Shown in pieces: positions 49,418 through 60,137 of a stretch of 64,000 bases of DNA; within the stretch, counting starts at the first letter, position 1; each line of letters starts with the position of its first letter. The notes below the pieces were generated by a model. It made no database searches. It worked only from the letters and a program-made list of their open reading frames with translations, and was not told the DNA's origin. The stretch is from Noviherbaspirillum sp. L7-7A. GTDB lineage: Bacteria; Pseudomonadota; Gammaproteobacteria; Burkholderiales; Burkholderiaceae_D. The stretch is taken from NCBI RefSeq assembly GCF_019052805.1, contig NZ_JAHQRJ010000001.1, positions 372,001 through 436,000 of the forward strand. The letters are read 5' to 3'. The translations under genes were made by a program, and so were the position numbers.

Positions 49418-50107
49418 TCAAGAGGGAATGCGGAAAATCAATTGAAGAAGCTCCAGCGGTTCCTGTGCGATGGCATGCGCGTTCCATTGCGTCGGCCCTT
49501 CGCTGCCGCAATAACCCCAAGCAGCGGCGATGGTCAGCATGCCGGCTGCCCGTCCGGCCTGGATGTCGCGCATGTCGTCGCCCACGTACCAGCACTGTTC
49601 GGGCGCCTTGCCCAGACGCAGCGCGGCTTCCAGAAGCGGCGCGGGATGGGGTTTCGCATGCGGCGTGGTGTCGCCCGATACGACGCAGGCGGCATGGCCA
49701 AGGCCAATCATCGGCACCAGCGGATCGGTGAAGCGCATCGCCTTGTTGGTAACGATGCCCCAGGCAATCCCCGAGCGGTCCAGTTGCGCAAGCAACTCCG
49801 GCACACCGTCAAACAGGCGGCTGTGCACCGCAATGGCGGCTTCATAATTGTTCAGGAAGGCTATGCGCAAGGCCTCGTATTCGGCCGCTTCCGGCGTCAA
49901 GCCCAGTCCTGCACCGATCAGCCCGCGTGCGCCGGCAGACGCATAGGGACGCAGGCTCTCATAGGGCGCAGGCTGCAGGCCCCGCTCAAGCCGCAGCTTG
50001 TTGAGCGCTTGCGCCAGGTCGGGCGCGGTGTCGGCAAGCGTGCCGTCCAGATCGAAAAGTATGGCCTGAGGCTGCCGCGCCAGGTCGGAAGTCGGCATTT
50101 CCTGCAT
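49418..50107 (-). CDS. gph: Phosphoglycolate phosphatase
   Basis: Gph removes phosphate from 2-phosphoglycolate, which arises from DNA repair and oxygenase activity. The 229-residue HAD protein has motif I FDLDGTLADTAPDL, motif II in GIVTNKAMR, the Lys of motif III in TPHAKPHPAPLLEA and motif IV YVGDDMRDIQAG. The start at 50107 overlaps the ubiG stop (TGATG); GTG at 50110 would also work. The ubiG-gph order is common in betaproteobacteria. Confidence 0.93.
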   Translation of the reverse strand: MQEMPTSDLARQPQAILFDLDGTLADTAPDLAQALNKLRLERGLQPAPYESLRPYASAGARGLIGAGLGLTPEAAEYEALRIAFLNNYEAAIAVHSRLFDGVPELLAQLDRSGIAWGIVTNKAMRFTDPLVPMIGLGHAACVVSGDTTPHAKPHPAPLLEAALRLGKAPEQCWYVGDDMRDIQAGRAAGMLTIAAAWGYCGSEGPTQWNAHAIAQEPLELLQLIFRIPS

Positions 50108-50808
50108 CACGATTTGACCGGGCGCGTTGCCGCAACCATGTAATTGACGCTGGTGTCCTGATTCAGCGAGTAGACCTTGGTCAGCGGGTTGTAGGTCATG
50201 CCTTTCAGGCCCTTCAGATCCAGCATCGCGTTGCGAATGTATTGCGCCAGTTCGGCCGGCTTGATGAACTTGGCATAGTCGTGCGTGCCCTTCGGCAGAA
50301 GGCGCAGGATGTATTCAGCACCCAGCACCGCGAACAGGTAGGACTTCGGATTGCGGTTGATGGTCGAGAAAAATACATGGCCGCCGGGTTTGACCAGGGT
50401 GGCGCAGGCGTGGACGACCGCCGCCGGATCCGGCACGTGTTCCAGCATTTCCATGCAGGTGACCACGTCGTAGGTGCCCGGCTCGCGGCCAGCCATGGCT
50501 TCGGCGGAAATCAGTTCATACCGGACTTGCACGCCGCTTTCCAGGCTATGCAGGTCGGCAACCTTCAATGCCTTTTCCGACAGGTCGATCCCGGTGACAT
50601 TGGCGCCCTTGCGCGCCATGGACTCCGCCAGGATGCCGCCGCCACAACCGATGTCGAGCACCGTCTTGCCAGCCAGCGGGGCAATGTTGTTGATCCATTC
50701 CAGTCGCAGTGGGTTGATTTCATGGAGAGGACGGAATTCGGACGTCGGGTCCCACCAGCGATGGGCGAGGTCACTGAATTTCTGGAGTTCTAGAGGGTCG
50801 GCATTCAT
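50107..50808 (-). CDS. ubiG: Ubiquinone biosynthesis O-methyltransferase
   Basis: UbiG performs both O-methylations of the ubiquinone pathway. The 233-residue protein has the N-terminal [28 protein letters not shown] signature (two blocks), the SAM motif [28 protein letters not shown] and [19 protein letters not shown]. Its stop overlaps the start of gph. There is no good ribosome site before the ATG at 50808, but a longer frame upstream overlaps the ompA terminator, so this start is preferred. Confidence 0.96.
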   Translation of the reverse strand: MNADPLELQKFSDLAHRWWDPTSEFRPLHEINPLRLEWINNIAPLAGKTVLDIGCGGGILAESMARKGANVTGIDLSEKALKVADLHSLESGVQVRYELISAEAMAGREPGTYDVVTCMEMLEHVPDPAAVVHACATLVKPGGHVFFSTINRNPKSYLFAVLGAEYILRLLPKGTHDYAKFIKPAELAQYIRNAMLDLKGLKGMTYNPLTKVYSLNQDTSVNYMVAATRPVKS

Positions 50809-50884
50809 GGCGGGAATGATAGCGGGAAAGCGAAGACCTTGCAGTCCGACTGCGGCAAGGAATGGACAGCAAGCTGGCCAGACA

Positions 50885-50910
50885 TAAAAAAACCCCGCCG
50901 AAGCGGGGTT
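50885..50910 (-). terminator. Rho-independent terminator of ompA
   Basis: AACCCCGC (50891-50898) and GCGGGGTT (50903-50910) form an 8-bp stem with loop CGAA. In the transcript a run of eight U follows (plus-strand A at 50885-50892). It lies 17 bases past the ompA stop. Confidence 0.92.
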
Positions 50911-50926
50911 GTCAGAACAGATGCAA

Positions 50927-51574
50927 TTACTTGTTGCGGGTACCAACGACTTCGATTTCAACGCGACGGTTCTTGGCGCGGCCAGCAGCAGTCTTGTTGT
51001 CTGCGACTGGTTGCTTCTCGCCCTTGCCTTCGGTGTAGACGCGGTTTGCTTCAATGCCCTTGGAAACCAGGTAGGCCTTGACAGCTTCAGCGCGACGGAC
51101 CGACAGGCGCTGGTTGTAAGCGTCGGTGCCGATGGAGTCGGTATGACCAACAGCGATGATGACTTCCAGGTTCATGCCTTTCAGCTTGGAGGTCAGGTCG
51201 TCCAGCTTGGCCTTGCCGTCCGGCTTCAGAACGGATTTGTCAAAGTCGAAGAAGGTGTCTGCAGCGAAAGTGACTTTCTCGGAGGTAGGAGCAGGAGCGG
51301 GGGCCGGTGCCGGAGCAGGTGCCGGGGCAACAGGTGCCGGGGCAGGTGCCTGAGCCTGGACCAGAGGACCGTCGCAACCTGGAACTGCGTCAGCCGGAGT
51401 CCAGGTGCCAGTGCGCCAGCACAGGCCGAACGGATCGCGTACGATCACGCCACGGGAGTCCTGTACATATGCGCTGTTCGGGGTCTTGGCCTTGATATCG
51501 GTAACCACTTGCGCGGATGCAGAAAAAGCCACGACTGCGGACGCAGCGAAGACGAGTTTTCCTAATTTATTCAT
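50927..51574 (-). CDS. ompA: OmpA-family outer-membrane protein with Ala-Pro hinge
   Basis: The 215-residue protein starts at 51574 behind GAGAGGAG and has a signal peptide ([15 protein letters not shown]). A short N-terminal part (about 22-70, with Cys pair in GLCWRTG and PGCDG) replaces the beta-barrel of enterobacterial OmpA. It is followed by an Ala-Pro hinge (about residues 72-92) and a peptidoglycan-binding OmpA domain ([48 protein letters not shown]). It ties the envelope to the cell wall. It is the first gene of a run with ubiG and gph but has its own terminator. Confidence 0.94.
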   Translation of the reverse strand: MNKLGKLVFAASAVVAFSASAQVVTDIKAKTPNSAYVQDSRGVIVRDPFGLCWRTGTWTPADAVPGCDGPLVQAQAPAPAPVAPAPAPAPAPAPAPTSEKVTFAADTFFDFDKSVLKPDGKAKLDDLTSKLKGMNLEVIIAVGHTDSIGTDAYNQRLSVRRAEAVKAYLVSKGIEANRVYTEGKGEKQPVADNKTAAGRAKNRRVEIEVVGTRNK

Positions 51575-52119
51575 GTTTCTCCTCTCGGGTGAGATATCCG
51601 CAGATGAACTGCGCAACAAATCGACACATCAAAATAGTTGGTGAACGGATAATACCATGCGGTTTAGGCCATGACATATAAAGGATTGACTATATGCAAT
51701 GATCTTAACTAACCTACATTTTGCCACAGGCTGATGGCCCAAACGGGGCTTGTCAAATAGCCTAAACCACGATTTTGATACTTTGTAGTTTTTATGCAAC
51801 GTCTTTGGGCGGAGCCAGGAATGCGTTCGTTCTTCTACGGTGCAACTTCAGTTTATTTTGAACCTCCCACGCTTTTCGGTATTGCAAAATAGCAAAGTGT
51901 TGTCAATTGTAGACTTATTTTTCTGCAGCAAGGAACGCCTTGCCGGTTGTTGAACTTTGAATCTTCCCTTGTCGGCAAGCGCCACGATTTCGGTGAGTTG
52001 TTTCCCAGGGCACAACGCCTGCCACTTGCCGCGTCATGATAAAATGATGGGTTTTGAGGCCGGCTTAATCCCTTGTGCCTGCCTTGCTTCCAACCTGAAT
52101 CAGTTGAACTGAACATCCC
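51575..52119. other. Divergent intergenic region ompA/gyrA
   Basis: 545 bases, AT-rich around 51660-51920 (for example TTTTGATACTTTGTAGTTTT). It must contain the promoters of ompA (leftward) and gyrA (rightward). I could not choose a convincing -35/-10 pair for either. No gene of credible coding quality is present. Confidence 0.6.
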
Positions 52120-54765
52120 ATGGATTTATTCGCAAAAGAAACTATTCCCATTTCTTTGGAAGAAGAAATGCGCAAGAGCTATATCGAATACGCGATGAGC
52201 GTAATCGTTGGACGCGCGCTTCCAGATGTGCGGGACGGTTTGAAGCCGGTGCACAGGCGGGTCCTCTTTTCCATGCATGAAATGAACAATGTGTGGAACC
52301 GGCCCTACGTAAAATGCGCGCGTGTCGTTGGCGAAACCATGGGTAAATACCATCCCCACGGCGACGCGTCGATTTACGACACGCTGGTGCGGATGGCCCA
52401 GCCGTTCTCCCTGCGCTACATGCTCGTGGACGGGCAGGGCAACTTCGGCTCGGTCGATGGCGACGGCGCTGCGGCGATGCGTTACACCGAGTGCCGGCTG
52501 GACAAGATTGCCAGCGAGATGCTGGCCGATATCGACAAGGAAACCGTCGACTTCGTGCCCAACTACGACGGCAAGGAAAAAGAGCCGTCGGTACTGCCAA
52601 CCCGGATTCCCAATCTGCTGATCAACGGCTCTTCCGGCATCGCAGTGGGCATGGCCACCAATATTCCGCCGCACAACATCACGGAAGTCATCGATGGCGC
52701 GCTGCATGTGCTGCACAACCCCGACGCTACGGTCGATGAACTGATCGAGCGGATCCCGGCGCCCGATTTCCCGACCGGCGGCATTATCTATGGCATCTCC
52801 GGCGTGCGTGATGGTTATCGCACCGGCCGCGGACGCGTGGTGATGCGCGCCAAGACCCATTTCGAGGAATTCGGCAAGGAGCATCGCACGGCGATCATCG
52901 TCGATGAACTGCCTTATCAGGTGAACAAGAAGTCGCTGCTGGAACGGATCGCCGAACTGGTGCGCGACAAGAAGCTGGAAGGCATCTCCGATATCCGCGA
53001 CGAGTCCGACAAGTCGGGCATGCGCGTGGTGATCGAGCTCAAGCGCGGCGAAGTCGCCGAGGTCGTGCTCAATAATCTGTACAAGCAGACCCAGCTGCAG
53101 GACACCTTCGGCATGAACATGGTCGCGCTGGTGGACGGTCAGCCCAAGCTGCTGAACCTGAAGCAGCTGCTGGAATCCTTCCTGTCGCACCGTCGCGAAG
53201 TGGTGACGCGTCGCACCGTGTTCGAATTGCGCAAGGCGCGCGAGCGCGGGCATTTGCTGGAAGGACTGGCTGTTGCGCTGGCCAACATCGACGACTTCAT
53301 CGCCATCATCAAGGCTGCGCCGACGCCGCCGGTGGCCAAGGGCGAGTTGATGGCCCGTGCCTGGGATTCGTCCATGGTCCGTGAAATGCTGGCCCGCACC
53401 GGCGAAAACAATATTGGTGGCATCGATGCCTTCCGTCCGGCCAACCTGCCGCGTCATTATGGCATCCAGCCCGATGGCATGTACAAGCTGTCGGACGACC
53501 AGGCGCAGGAAATCCTGCAGATGCGCTTGCAGCGCCTGACCGGCCTGGAGCAGGACAAGATCGTCAACGAGTACCGCGAAGTGATGGAAACCATCGCCAA
53601 TCTGCTCGATATCCTGGCGCGGCCGGAGCGGGTTACCTCGATCATCGCCGACGAGATGAACGCCGCCCGCAACGAGTATGGCGGCGGCAAGGATCCGCGT
53701 CGCTCGACCATCGAGAACAATGCCACCGACCTTGGCACCGAAGACCTGATCACGCCGCAGGACATGGTGGTCACGCTGTCGCATACCGGCTATATGAAAT
53801 CGCAGCCGGTCTCGGAATACCGCGCCCAGAAGCGTGGCGGCCGCGGCAAGCAGGCGATGGCGACCAAGGATGACGACTGGATCGACCAGATCTTCATCGC
53901 CAACACCCACGACTACATCCTGTGCTTCTCCAACCGCGGCCGGCTGTACTGGCTCAAGGTATGGGAAGTGCCGCAGGGTTCGCGCAATTCGCGTGGCCGG
54001 CCTATCGTCAACATGTTCCCGCTGCAGGACGGCGAGAAGATCACCGTCGTGCTGCCGCTGTCGGGCGAGAACCGTACCTTCCCGGAAGATCATTACATCT
54101 TCATGGCAACCAGCCTGGGTACGGTCAAGAAGACGCCGCTGTCCGACTTCAGCAATCCGCGCAAGGCCGGCATCATTGCGGTCGATCTCGACGAAGGCGA
54201 CTTCCTGATCGGCGCTGCACTGACCGATGGCGAGCATGACGTGATGCTGTTCTCCGACTCCGGCAAGGCGGTGCGCTTCGACGAGAACGATGTGCGTCCA
54301 ATGGGTCGTACCGCACGCGGCGTACGTGGCATGAGCCTGGAAGAAGGGCAGCAGGTCATTGCGCTGCTGGTGGCGGAAAACGAGCAGCAATCCGTGCTGA
54401 CGGCCACCGAGAACGGCTACGGCAAGCGTACGCCGATCACGGAATACACCCGTCATGGCCGCGGCACCAAGGGCATGATCGCGATCCAGACCAGCGAGCG
54501 CAATGGCAAGGTGGTGGCAGCGACCCTGGTCGATGTCAGTGACGAGATCCTGCTCATCACCACCGGCGGCGTGCTGATCCGCACCCGGGTTGCAGAAATC
54601 CGTGAGATGGGCCGTGCCACCCAGGGCGTGACCCTGATTGCGGTGGAAGACGGCACCCATCTGTCGGGTCTGCAGCGTATCGTGGAATCGGATGTGGCCG
54701 AAGCGGATGAAGACAGCGCCGATGTTTCAGAGGCGCCCGACACGCCGGCGGCGGAACAGGAATAA
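52120..54765 (+). CDS. gyrA: DNA gyrase subunit A
   Basis: GyrA cuts and rejoins DNA during negative supercoiling. The 881-residue protein carries catalytic Tyr122 (AMRYTECRL), exactly at the E. coli number, and the GyrA box QKRGGRGK (about residue 570) needed for wrapping, followed by a six-bladed C-terminal domain and an acidic tail. The quinolone-determining region reads [17 protein letters not shown], so position 83 is Ala (Ser in E. coli), 84 is Ser and 87 is Asp. pheA starts 26 bases downstream. Confidence 0.98.
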   Translation: MDLFAKETIPISLEEEMRKSYIEYAMSVIVGRALPDVRDGLKPVHRRVLFSMHEMNNVWNRPYVKCARVVGETMGKYHPHGDASIYDTLVRMAQPFSLRYMLVDGQGNFGSVDGDGAAAMRYTECRLDKIASEMLADIDKETVDFVPNYDGKEKEPSVLPTRIPNLLINGSSGIAVGMATNIPPHNITEVIDGALHVLHNPDATVDELIERIPAPDFPTGGIIYGISGVRDGYRTGRGRVVMRAKTHFEEFGKEHRTAIIVDELPYQVNKKSLLERIAELVRDKKLEGISDIRDESDKSGMRVVIELKRGEVAEVVLNNLYKQTQLQDTFGMNMVALVDGQPKLLNLKQLLESFLSHRREVVTRRTVFELRKARERGHLLEGLAVALANIDDFIAIIKAAPTPPVAKGELMARAWDSSMVREMLARTGENNIGGIDAFRPANLPRHYGIQPDGMYKLSDDQAQEILQMRLQRLTGLEQDKIVNEYREVMETIANLLDILARPERVTSIIADEMNAARNEYGGGKDPRRSTIENNATDLGTEDLITPQDMVVTLSHTGYMKSQPVSEYRAQKRGGRGKQAMATKDDDWIDQIFIANTHDYILCFSNRGRLYWLKVWEVPQGSRNSRGRPIVNMFPLQDGEKITVVLPLSGENRTFPEDHYIFMATSLGTVKKTPLSDFSNPRKAGIIAVDLDEGDFLIGAALTDGEHDVMLFSDSGKAVRFDENDVRPMGRTARGVRGMSLEEGQQVIALLVAENEQQSVLTATENGYGKRTPITEYTRHGRGTKGMIAIQTSERNGKVVAATLVDVSDEILLITTGGVLIRTRVAEIREMGRATQGVTLIAVEDGTHLSGLQRIVESDVAEADEDSADVSEAPDTPAAEQE

Positions 54766-54791
54766 ACCAGGCGGGCGCAAGGGACCAAGAC

Positions 54792-55868
54792 ATGAGTGAT
54801 GACAAGCTGACCCCGCTGCGGGAACGCATCGACGCGATCGACAGCCAGATTCTCGACTTGCTGAATCAGCGCGCCGGCGTGGCCCAGGAAGTCGGGCATG
54901 TGAAGGCGGAAACCAATGCGCCGGTGTTTAGGCCGGAACGGGAACTGCAGGTGCTGCGCAATGCGGCGCAGCGCAATTCGGGCCCGCTGGCGGATGCAGA
55001 CGTGCAGACCATCTTCCGCGAGATCATGTCGGCCTGCCGGGCCCTGGAGAAGCGGGTCACGGTGGCTTACCTCGGTCCGGTTGGCACCTTCAGTGAGCAG
55101 GCTGTGTATCAGCAGTTTGGCCATGCAGTGGAAGGCATGCCGTGCGCCTCGATCGACGAAGTGTTTCGCGCCGCCGAGGCTGGCACGGCCGACTTCGGCG
55201 TGGTGCCGGTGGAGAATTCCACCGAAGGCGCAATCAATCGCACCCTTGACCTGCTGCTGCAGACGCCGCTGACCATCAGCGGCGAGGTGTCGCTGCCGGT
55301 GCATCACAGCCTGATGACGAAAAGCGGCTCGATGGAAGGCGTGAGCCAGATCTGCGCGCATCCGCAGGCATTGGCACAATGCCAGGCCTGGCTGAACCAG
55401 CACTATCCGTCCATCCAGCGCAATCCGGTATCGTCCAATGGCGAAGCGGCGCGCTTGGCCGCCGAGAACCCGGCGGTGGCGGCGATCGCTGGCGAGATCG
55501 CCGGTGAAAAGCATGGCCTGCAGGTGGTCAATGCCCATATCCAGGACGATCCGCATAACCGTACCCGCTTCGCCGTGATCGGCCGGCTGCGCACTGCGCC
55601 AAGCGGGCATGACCATACCTCGCTGGTGCTGTCGGTGGCCAACAAGGCGGGCGCGGTCTATAACCTGCTGGCGCCGCTGGCCAAGCATGGCGTGTCCATG
55701 ACGCGCTTCGAATCGCGGCCGGCCCGCATGGGTACCTGGGAATATTATTTCTACGTCGACGTCGAAGGCCACTGCAACGACGAGCGCATGGCCCGGGCCC
55801 TGACCGAACTGAAGGAAAACGCCGCCTTCTTCAAGGTGCTGGGTTCCTATCCCTGCAGTCTCTCCTAG
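54792..55868 (+). CDS. pheA: Bifunctional chorismate mutase / prephenate dehydratase
   Basis: The P-protein makes phenylpyruvate from chorismate by way of prephenate. The 358-residue protein has an AroQ mutase domain (about 1-85: LRERIDAIDSQILDLLNQRA), a dehydratase domain (about 90-270: VAYLGPVGTFSEQAV, the PVENSTEGAINRTLDLL catalytic loop) and an ACT domain (about 280-358) with GAVYNLLAPLAKHGVSM and the ESRPARMG phenylalanine-binding motif, so feedback inhibition is likely. It is the second gene of the gyrA-to-cmk run; hisC follows. Confidence 0.97.
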   Translation: MSDDKLTPLRERIDAIDSQILDLLNQRAGVAQEVGHVKAETNAPVFRPERELQVLRNAAQRNSGPLADADVQTIFREIMSACRALEKRVTVAYLGPVGTFSEQAVYQQFGHAVEGMPCASIDEVFRAAEAGTADFGVVPVENSTEGAINRTLDLLLQTPLTISGEVSLPVHHSLMTKSGSMEGVSQICAHPQALAQCQAWLNQHYPSIQRNPVSSNGEAARLAAENPAVAAIAGEIAGEKHGLQVVNAHIQDDPHNRTRFAVIGRLRTAPSGHDHTSLVLSVANKAGAVYNLLAPLAKHGVSMTRFESRPARMGTWEYYFYVDVEGHCNDERMARALTELKENAAFFKVLGSYPCSLS

Positions 55869-55945
55869 AGCGTCAGCCGCGGTCGTTCGCCGCATGACGC
55901 TTGCTTCCTGCTGCTGTCACGTCAACCACTGAATTACAGATCATC

Positions 55946-57055
55946 ATGCCTACAGAATTTGGACCCGAATATGTACGCCGCCTGGCGCCTTACCAGGCCG
56001 GCAAGCCGATTTCCGAAGTGGCCCGTGAATTCGGCCTGGATGAGGCGGGCATCGTCAAGCTTGCCTCCAACGAAAATCCGCTGGGCATGCCGGAATCGGC
56101 GCGCCAGGCCATGCTGGCGGCGGTGGCTGACATTGGCCGCTATCCCGACGCCAACGGCTTCGAACTGAAGAAGGCCATCAGCGAGAAATACAAGGTGCCG
56201 GAAGACTGGATCACCCTGGGCAATGGCAGCAACGACATCCTCGAGCTGGCCGCGCATGCCTTCGTGCAGCCGCAGCAGTCCATCGTCTATTCCGAATATT
56301 CCTTTGCCGTCTATGCGCTGGCAACCCAGGGCGTGGGCGCGCGGGCCATCGTGGTGCCGTCGGTGAACTATGGCCACGATCTGGGCGCCATGGCACGCGC
56401 CATCGAGGCTGACACGCGGCTGGTTTTTATTGCCAATCCCAATAATCCAACCGGCACCTTCGTGCCCGCTGCCGAGATCGAGAAGTTCCTGGTTGCGGTG
56501 CCGCCCGAGGTTGTGGTGGTGCTGGACGAAGCCTATAACGAATACCTGGCGCCGCAGCTGCAGTACGAGTCGGTGGAATGGGTCCGGCGTTTCCCCAACC
56601 TGCTGGTGTCGCGCACCATGTCCAAGGCTTACGGCCTGGCCGGCCTGCGCGTTGGGTTTGCGATCGCCCAGCCGCAGCTGACCGACCTGCTGAACCGCAT
56701 ACGCCAGCCCTTCAACGTCAACAGCCTGGCGCAGGCGGCGGCCATCGCAGCCCTGAACGACAAGGAATTCCTGCACAAGAGCGCGCAGATGAATGCGGCC
56801 GGCTATGTACAGCTGACCGAGGCGTTTGATGAAATGGGCATCGAATATGTGCCTTCCTACGGCAACTTCGTGCTGATGAAGGCGGGCAGTGACGACGCCG
56901 CCGGCAGCCGCGTCAATCTGGCCTTGTTGAAGCAAGGCGTGATCGTGCGGCCGGTCAACAACTACGGCCTGCCGCAATGGCTGCGGGTTTCCATCGGCCT
57001 GCCGCAGGAAAACACGGCATTCCTGAATGCGCTGAAGAAGGCGCTGGCCGAGTGA
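55946..57055 (+). CDS. hisC: Histidinol-phosphate / aromatic aminotransferase
   Basis: A PLP enzyme of 369 residues. It has SNENPLGMPESA, the ANPNNPTGTFV loop, the DEAYNEY motif and the PLP lysine in SRTMSKAYGLAGLRVGFA. Placement between pheA and tyrA suggests it works as the aromatic aminotransferase that finishes phenylalanine and tyrosine, while a second hisC may serve histidine synthesis. The start at 55946 is preferred to an upstream ATG at 55901. There are 77 bases between pheA and this start. Confidence 0.94.
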   Translation: MPTEFGPEYVRRLAPYQAGKPISEVAREFGLDEAGIVKLASNENPLGMPESARQAMLAAVADIGRYPDANGFELKKAISEKYKVPEDWITLGNGSNDILELAAHAFVQPQQSIVYSEYSFAVYALATQGVGARAIVVPSVNYGHDLGAMARAIEADTRLVFIANPNNPTGTFVPAAEIEKFLVAVPPEVVVVLDEAYNEYLAPQLQYESVEWVRRFPNLLVSRTMSKAYGLAGLRVGFAIAQPQLTDLLNRIRQPFNVNSLAQAAAIAALNDKEFLHKSAQMNAAGYVQLTEAFDEMGIEYVPSYGNFVLMKAGSDDAAGSRVNLALLKQGVIVRPVNNYGLPQWLRVSIGLPQENTAFLNALKKALAE

Positions 57056-57078
57056 CCGGTGCGCAGCGGGAGCAAGGC

Positions 57079-57990
57079 ATGGCAACGCCACTGTTTCGCA
57101 AGATCGCCATCTTTGGCGTTGGCTTGATCGGTGGCTCTTTCGCGCTGGCGCTGAAGAAGGCCGGCGCCGTCGTGCAGATCGTTGGCGCCGGACGTACCCG
57201 GCAGTCCCTCGAGCGTGCGCGCGAGCTCGGCATCATCGATGCCTACACCACATCGCCGGCCGAGGCGGTCGACGGCGCCGACCTGGTGCTGATCGCAGCG
57301 CCCGTGGCGCAGACCGGCGCGATTCTGGCGTCCATCCAGCCCCATCTCGCGCCCGGCACTGTGGTTACCGACGCCGGCAGCACCAAGACCGACGTGGTCG
57401 TTGCGGCGCGCGCCGCGCTGGGCAGCAAGATTGCCTGTTTCGTCCCCGGCCATCCGATCGCGGGACGCGAGCAGAACGGGCCGGATGCCGCGCTTGCCGA
57501 CCTGTATGTCGGCAAGAAAGTGGTGCTGGCCGCCTTGCCGGAAAATGCCGTCGGCGATGTCGAACGGATAGCCCAGGCGTGGCGACACTGCGGAGCGGTG
57601 ATCCATGCCCTGAGCCCGGAAGAGCATGACCGGGTCTTCGCCGCGGTCAGCCATTTGCCGCATCTGCTGGCCTATGCCTTGGTGGACGACATTGCCCGCA
57701 AGCCGCATGCCGACCTGCTGTTCCAGTATGCCGCCAGCGGTTTCCGGGACTTTACCCGCATTGCCGGCTCCTCGCCGGAAATGTGGCGCGACATCACGCT
57801 GGCCAACCAGGACGCGATGCTGGTCGAACTCGATGCCTACCTGGCACAACTCCAGCGGCTGCGCACCATGCTGGCCGCTGCCGACGGCGCCGCGCTGGAA
57901 GCGGTGTATGCGAACGCGCAGAAAGCGCGGCACGACTGGATCAGCACCATCGAAGCCGCGGAAAAGCAAACAAGACAAGGCGGTGACTGA
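57079..57990 (+). CDS. tyrA: Prephenate dehydrogenase
   Basis: TyrA oxidises prephenate to hydroxyphenylpyruvate. The 303-residue protein has the NAD-binding motif [15 protein letters not shown], the catalytic His segment [12 protein letters not shown], and the substrate loop [12 protein letters not shown]. It has no mutase domain. A ribosome site (GGGAGCAAGG) precedes ATG 57079, and its stop overlaps the aroA start (TGATG), so the two are coupled. Confidence 0.96.
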   Translation: MATPLFRKIAIFGVGLIGGSFALALKKAGAVVQIVGAGRTRQSLERARELGIIDAYTTSPAEAVDGADLVLIAAPVAQTGAILASIQPHLAPGTVVTDAGSTKTDVVVAARAALGSKIACFVPGHPIAGREQNGPDAALADLYVGKKVVLAALPENAVGDVERIAQAWRHCGAVIHALSPEEHDRVFAAVSHLPHLLAYALVDDIARKPHADLLFQYAASGFRDFTRIAGSSPEMWRDITLANQDAMLVELDAYLAQLQRLRTMLAAADGAALEAVYANAQKARHDWISTIEAAEKQTRQGGD

Positions 57991-59315
57991 TGAAGCGCTA
58001 TCCCCATACACTTGACCTGCAGCCGGCTATCCATGCCGCCGGCACGGTCAGGCTGCCCGGCTCGAAAAGCATCTCCAACCGTACGCTGCTGCTGGCCGCG
58101 CTGGCCGAGGGCACGACCGACATCCGCGAATTGCTGGCGTCCGACGACACCCATGTGATGCTGATGGCCTTGCAAAAGCTGGGCGTGCGCTGGGAGCAGG
58201 CCGGCGAGAGCCAGGATTACACCGTGCACGGCGTGGCAGGCGCATTTCCAACCCACCAGGCCGACCTCTTCATGGGCAATGCCGGCACCGCGATCCGGCC
58301 GCTGACGGCGGCGCTGGCGGTCAGCGGCGGCGACTACACGCTGCACGGCGTGGCGCGCATGCATGAGCGGCCCATCGGCGACCTGGTCGACGCGCTCAAT
58401 GCGGTTGGCGCCCGGATTGCCTATACCGGCGAGGTCGGCTATCCGCCGCTGCATATCCAGCGCGGCATGATCCATACCCACCGCATGGCGGTGCGCGGCA
58501 ATGTGTCCAGCCAGTTCCTGACTGCCTTGCTGATGGCCGCGCCGCTGATGGCTCGCGAGCAGCCGGTGACGATCAACGTGGTCGGCGAGCTGATCTCCAA
58601 GCCCTATATCGAAATCACGCTGAACCTGATGCGCCGCTTTGGCGTCGAGGTCGAGCGCGATGGCTGGCAATCCTTCACGGTGCCGGCCGGCGCGCGCTAT
58701 GCCAGCCCGCGCAGCATCCATGTCGAGGGCGACGCTTCCTCCGCCTCCTATTTCCTTGCCGCCGGCGCGATCGCGGGCGGCCCGGTCAGGGTCGAGGGCG
58801 TGGGGCGCGACAGCATCCAGGGTGACCTGCGCTTCGTCGAGGCGCTGGAGCAGATGGGCGCGTCCATCAGCATGGGCGAGAACTGGGTTGAGGCGCGTTC
58901 CAACGGCGTACTCAAGGCGATCGACGCCGACTTCAACCACATACCGGATGCGGCAATGACGATTGCGGTGGCCGCGCTGTATGCCGACGGCCCGTCGACG
59001 CTGCGCAATATCGGCAGCTGGCGGGTCAAGGAAACCGACCGCCTGACAGCCATGGCCACCGAGTTGCGCAAGCTGGGCGCCGAAGTGGAAGAGGGCGCCG
59101 ATTACCTGCGGGTGACACCGCCGGCCACCATCCTTCCGGCGGCAATCGATACCTACGACGACCACCGCATGGCCATGTGCTTTTCCCTGGCTTCGCTGAC
59201 TGGCCAGGCACGGCGCGGCAGCCGCATCCGCATCAACGATCCGAAATGCGTCGCCAAGACCTTTCCCGATTATTTCGACGCCTTTGCATCGATCACCAAG
59301 GACGAGCTGTTCTAA
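57990..59315 (+). CDS. aroA: 3-phosphoshikimate 1-carboxyvinyltransferase (EPSP synthase)
   Basis: AroA joins phosphoenolpyruvate to shikimate 3-phosphate. The 441-residue protein has [17 protein letters not shown], the [17 protein letters not shown] loop, and the [14 protein letters not shown] and [14 protein letters not shown] ends. The sequence is a class I enzyme, which is normally sensitive to glyphosate. It overlaps both tyrA and cmk by one base (TGATG and TAATG), so the three genes are translated as a chain. Confidence 0.97.
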   Translation: MKRYPHTLDLQPAIHAAGTVRLPGSKSISNRTLLLAALAEGTTDIRELLASDDTHVMLMALQKLGVRWEQAGESQDYTVHGVAGAFPTHQADLFMGNAGTAIRPLTAALAVSGGDYTLHGVARMHERPIGDLVDALNAVGARIAYTGEVGYPPLHIQRGMIHTHRMAVRGNVSSQFLTALLMAAPLMAREQPVTINVVGELISKPYIEITLNLMRRFGVEVERDGWQSFTVPAGARYASPRSIHVEGDASSASYFLAAGAIAGGPVRVEGVGRDSIQGDLRFVEALEQMGASISMGENWVEARSNGVLKAIDADFNHIPDAAMTIAVAALYADGPSTLRNIGSWRVKETDRLTAMATELRKLGAEVEEGADYLRVTPPATILPAAIDTYDDHRMAMCFSLASLTGQARRGSRIRINDPKCVAKTFPDYFDAFASITKDELF

Positions 59316-59998
59316 TGCCTGGCCATCCCATTCCCGTTATCGCCATTGATGGCCCCACCGCTTCCGGCAAGGGCACGGTGGCGCACCGCGTCGCCGACCG
59401 GCTGGGTTTCCATTACCTGGACTCCGGCGCGCTGTACCGGCTGACGGCGCTGTGCGCGCTGCGCCAGGACACCTCGCTCAAGGATGAGCATGCGCTGGCC
59501 AAGCTGGCCGAGCACCTGCCGTGTTCCTTCGTCGGCGAACATATTTACCTGGGCAAGGAAGATGTCAGCCAGGCGATCCGCAAGGAGGAAGTCGGTAACA
59601 CCGCCTCCCGCATCGCCGTGCTGCCCACCGTGCGGCATGCGCTGGCCGGCCTGCAGCTGGGCTTTCGCAAGCCGCCCGGACTGGTCGCCGACGGGCGCGA
59701 CATGGGCACGGTGATCTTTCCCAATGCACAACTCAAGGTTTTCCTCACCGCAAGTGTGGAAGCTCGTGCGCAGAGGCGTTATAAGCAATTGATTGAAAAA
59801 GGTTTTGCTGCTAACATGGCCGACCTTCTTCAAGATTTGACTGAACGTGACGCGCGCGACGCCAACCGTTCTATAGCACCCCTCAAACCTGCCGAAGGGG
59901 CATACCTGCTGGATACTTCCGACATGAGCGCCGATGAGGCCGTCAGTCAGGTTCTTAACTGGTACGCGGCTGTAAAGAAAAGGCATGACGCCGGTTGA
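59315..59998 (+). CDS. cmk: Cytidylate kinase
   Basis: Cmk phosphorylates CMP and dCMP. The 227-residue protein starts at 59315 within the aroA stop and has the P-loop [11 protein letters not shown], the [12 protein letters not shown] segment, [15 protein letters not shown] and the LID region [10 protein letters not shown]. The order aroA-cmk-rpsA-ihfB is conserved in proteobacteria. The 139 bases to rpsA probably hold the rpsA promoter or leader. Confidence 0.97.
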   Translation: MPGHPIPVIAIDGPTASGKGTVAHRVADRLGFHYLDSGALYRLTALCALRQDTSLKDEHALAKLAEHLPCSFVGEHIYLGKEDVSQAIRKEEVGNTASRIAVLPTVRHALAGLQLGFRKPPGLVADGRDMGTVIFPNAQLKVFLTASVEARAQRRYKQLIEKGFAANMADLLQDLTERDARDANRSIAPLKPAEGAYLLDTSDMSADEAVSQVLNWYAAVKKRHDAG

Positions 59999-60137
59999 AA
60001 ATCGCACGTTCCGGCGGCATTTAGGAAGTTCTGGCAGTACCTGGTGCCGCGCATGATCCAAGCCCTGCGCGGTGTTGAAAAACCTTAACCCAGATGTTTC
60101 GCATGTCGCGTTGCACTGGCTAACCCCAATCTAACCT

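Noticed and set aside
51853-52116. 87-codon minus-strand frame upstream of gyrA
   Set aside because: It has no ribosome site or recognisable domain and would cover the gyrA promoter region.
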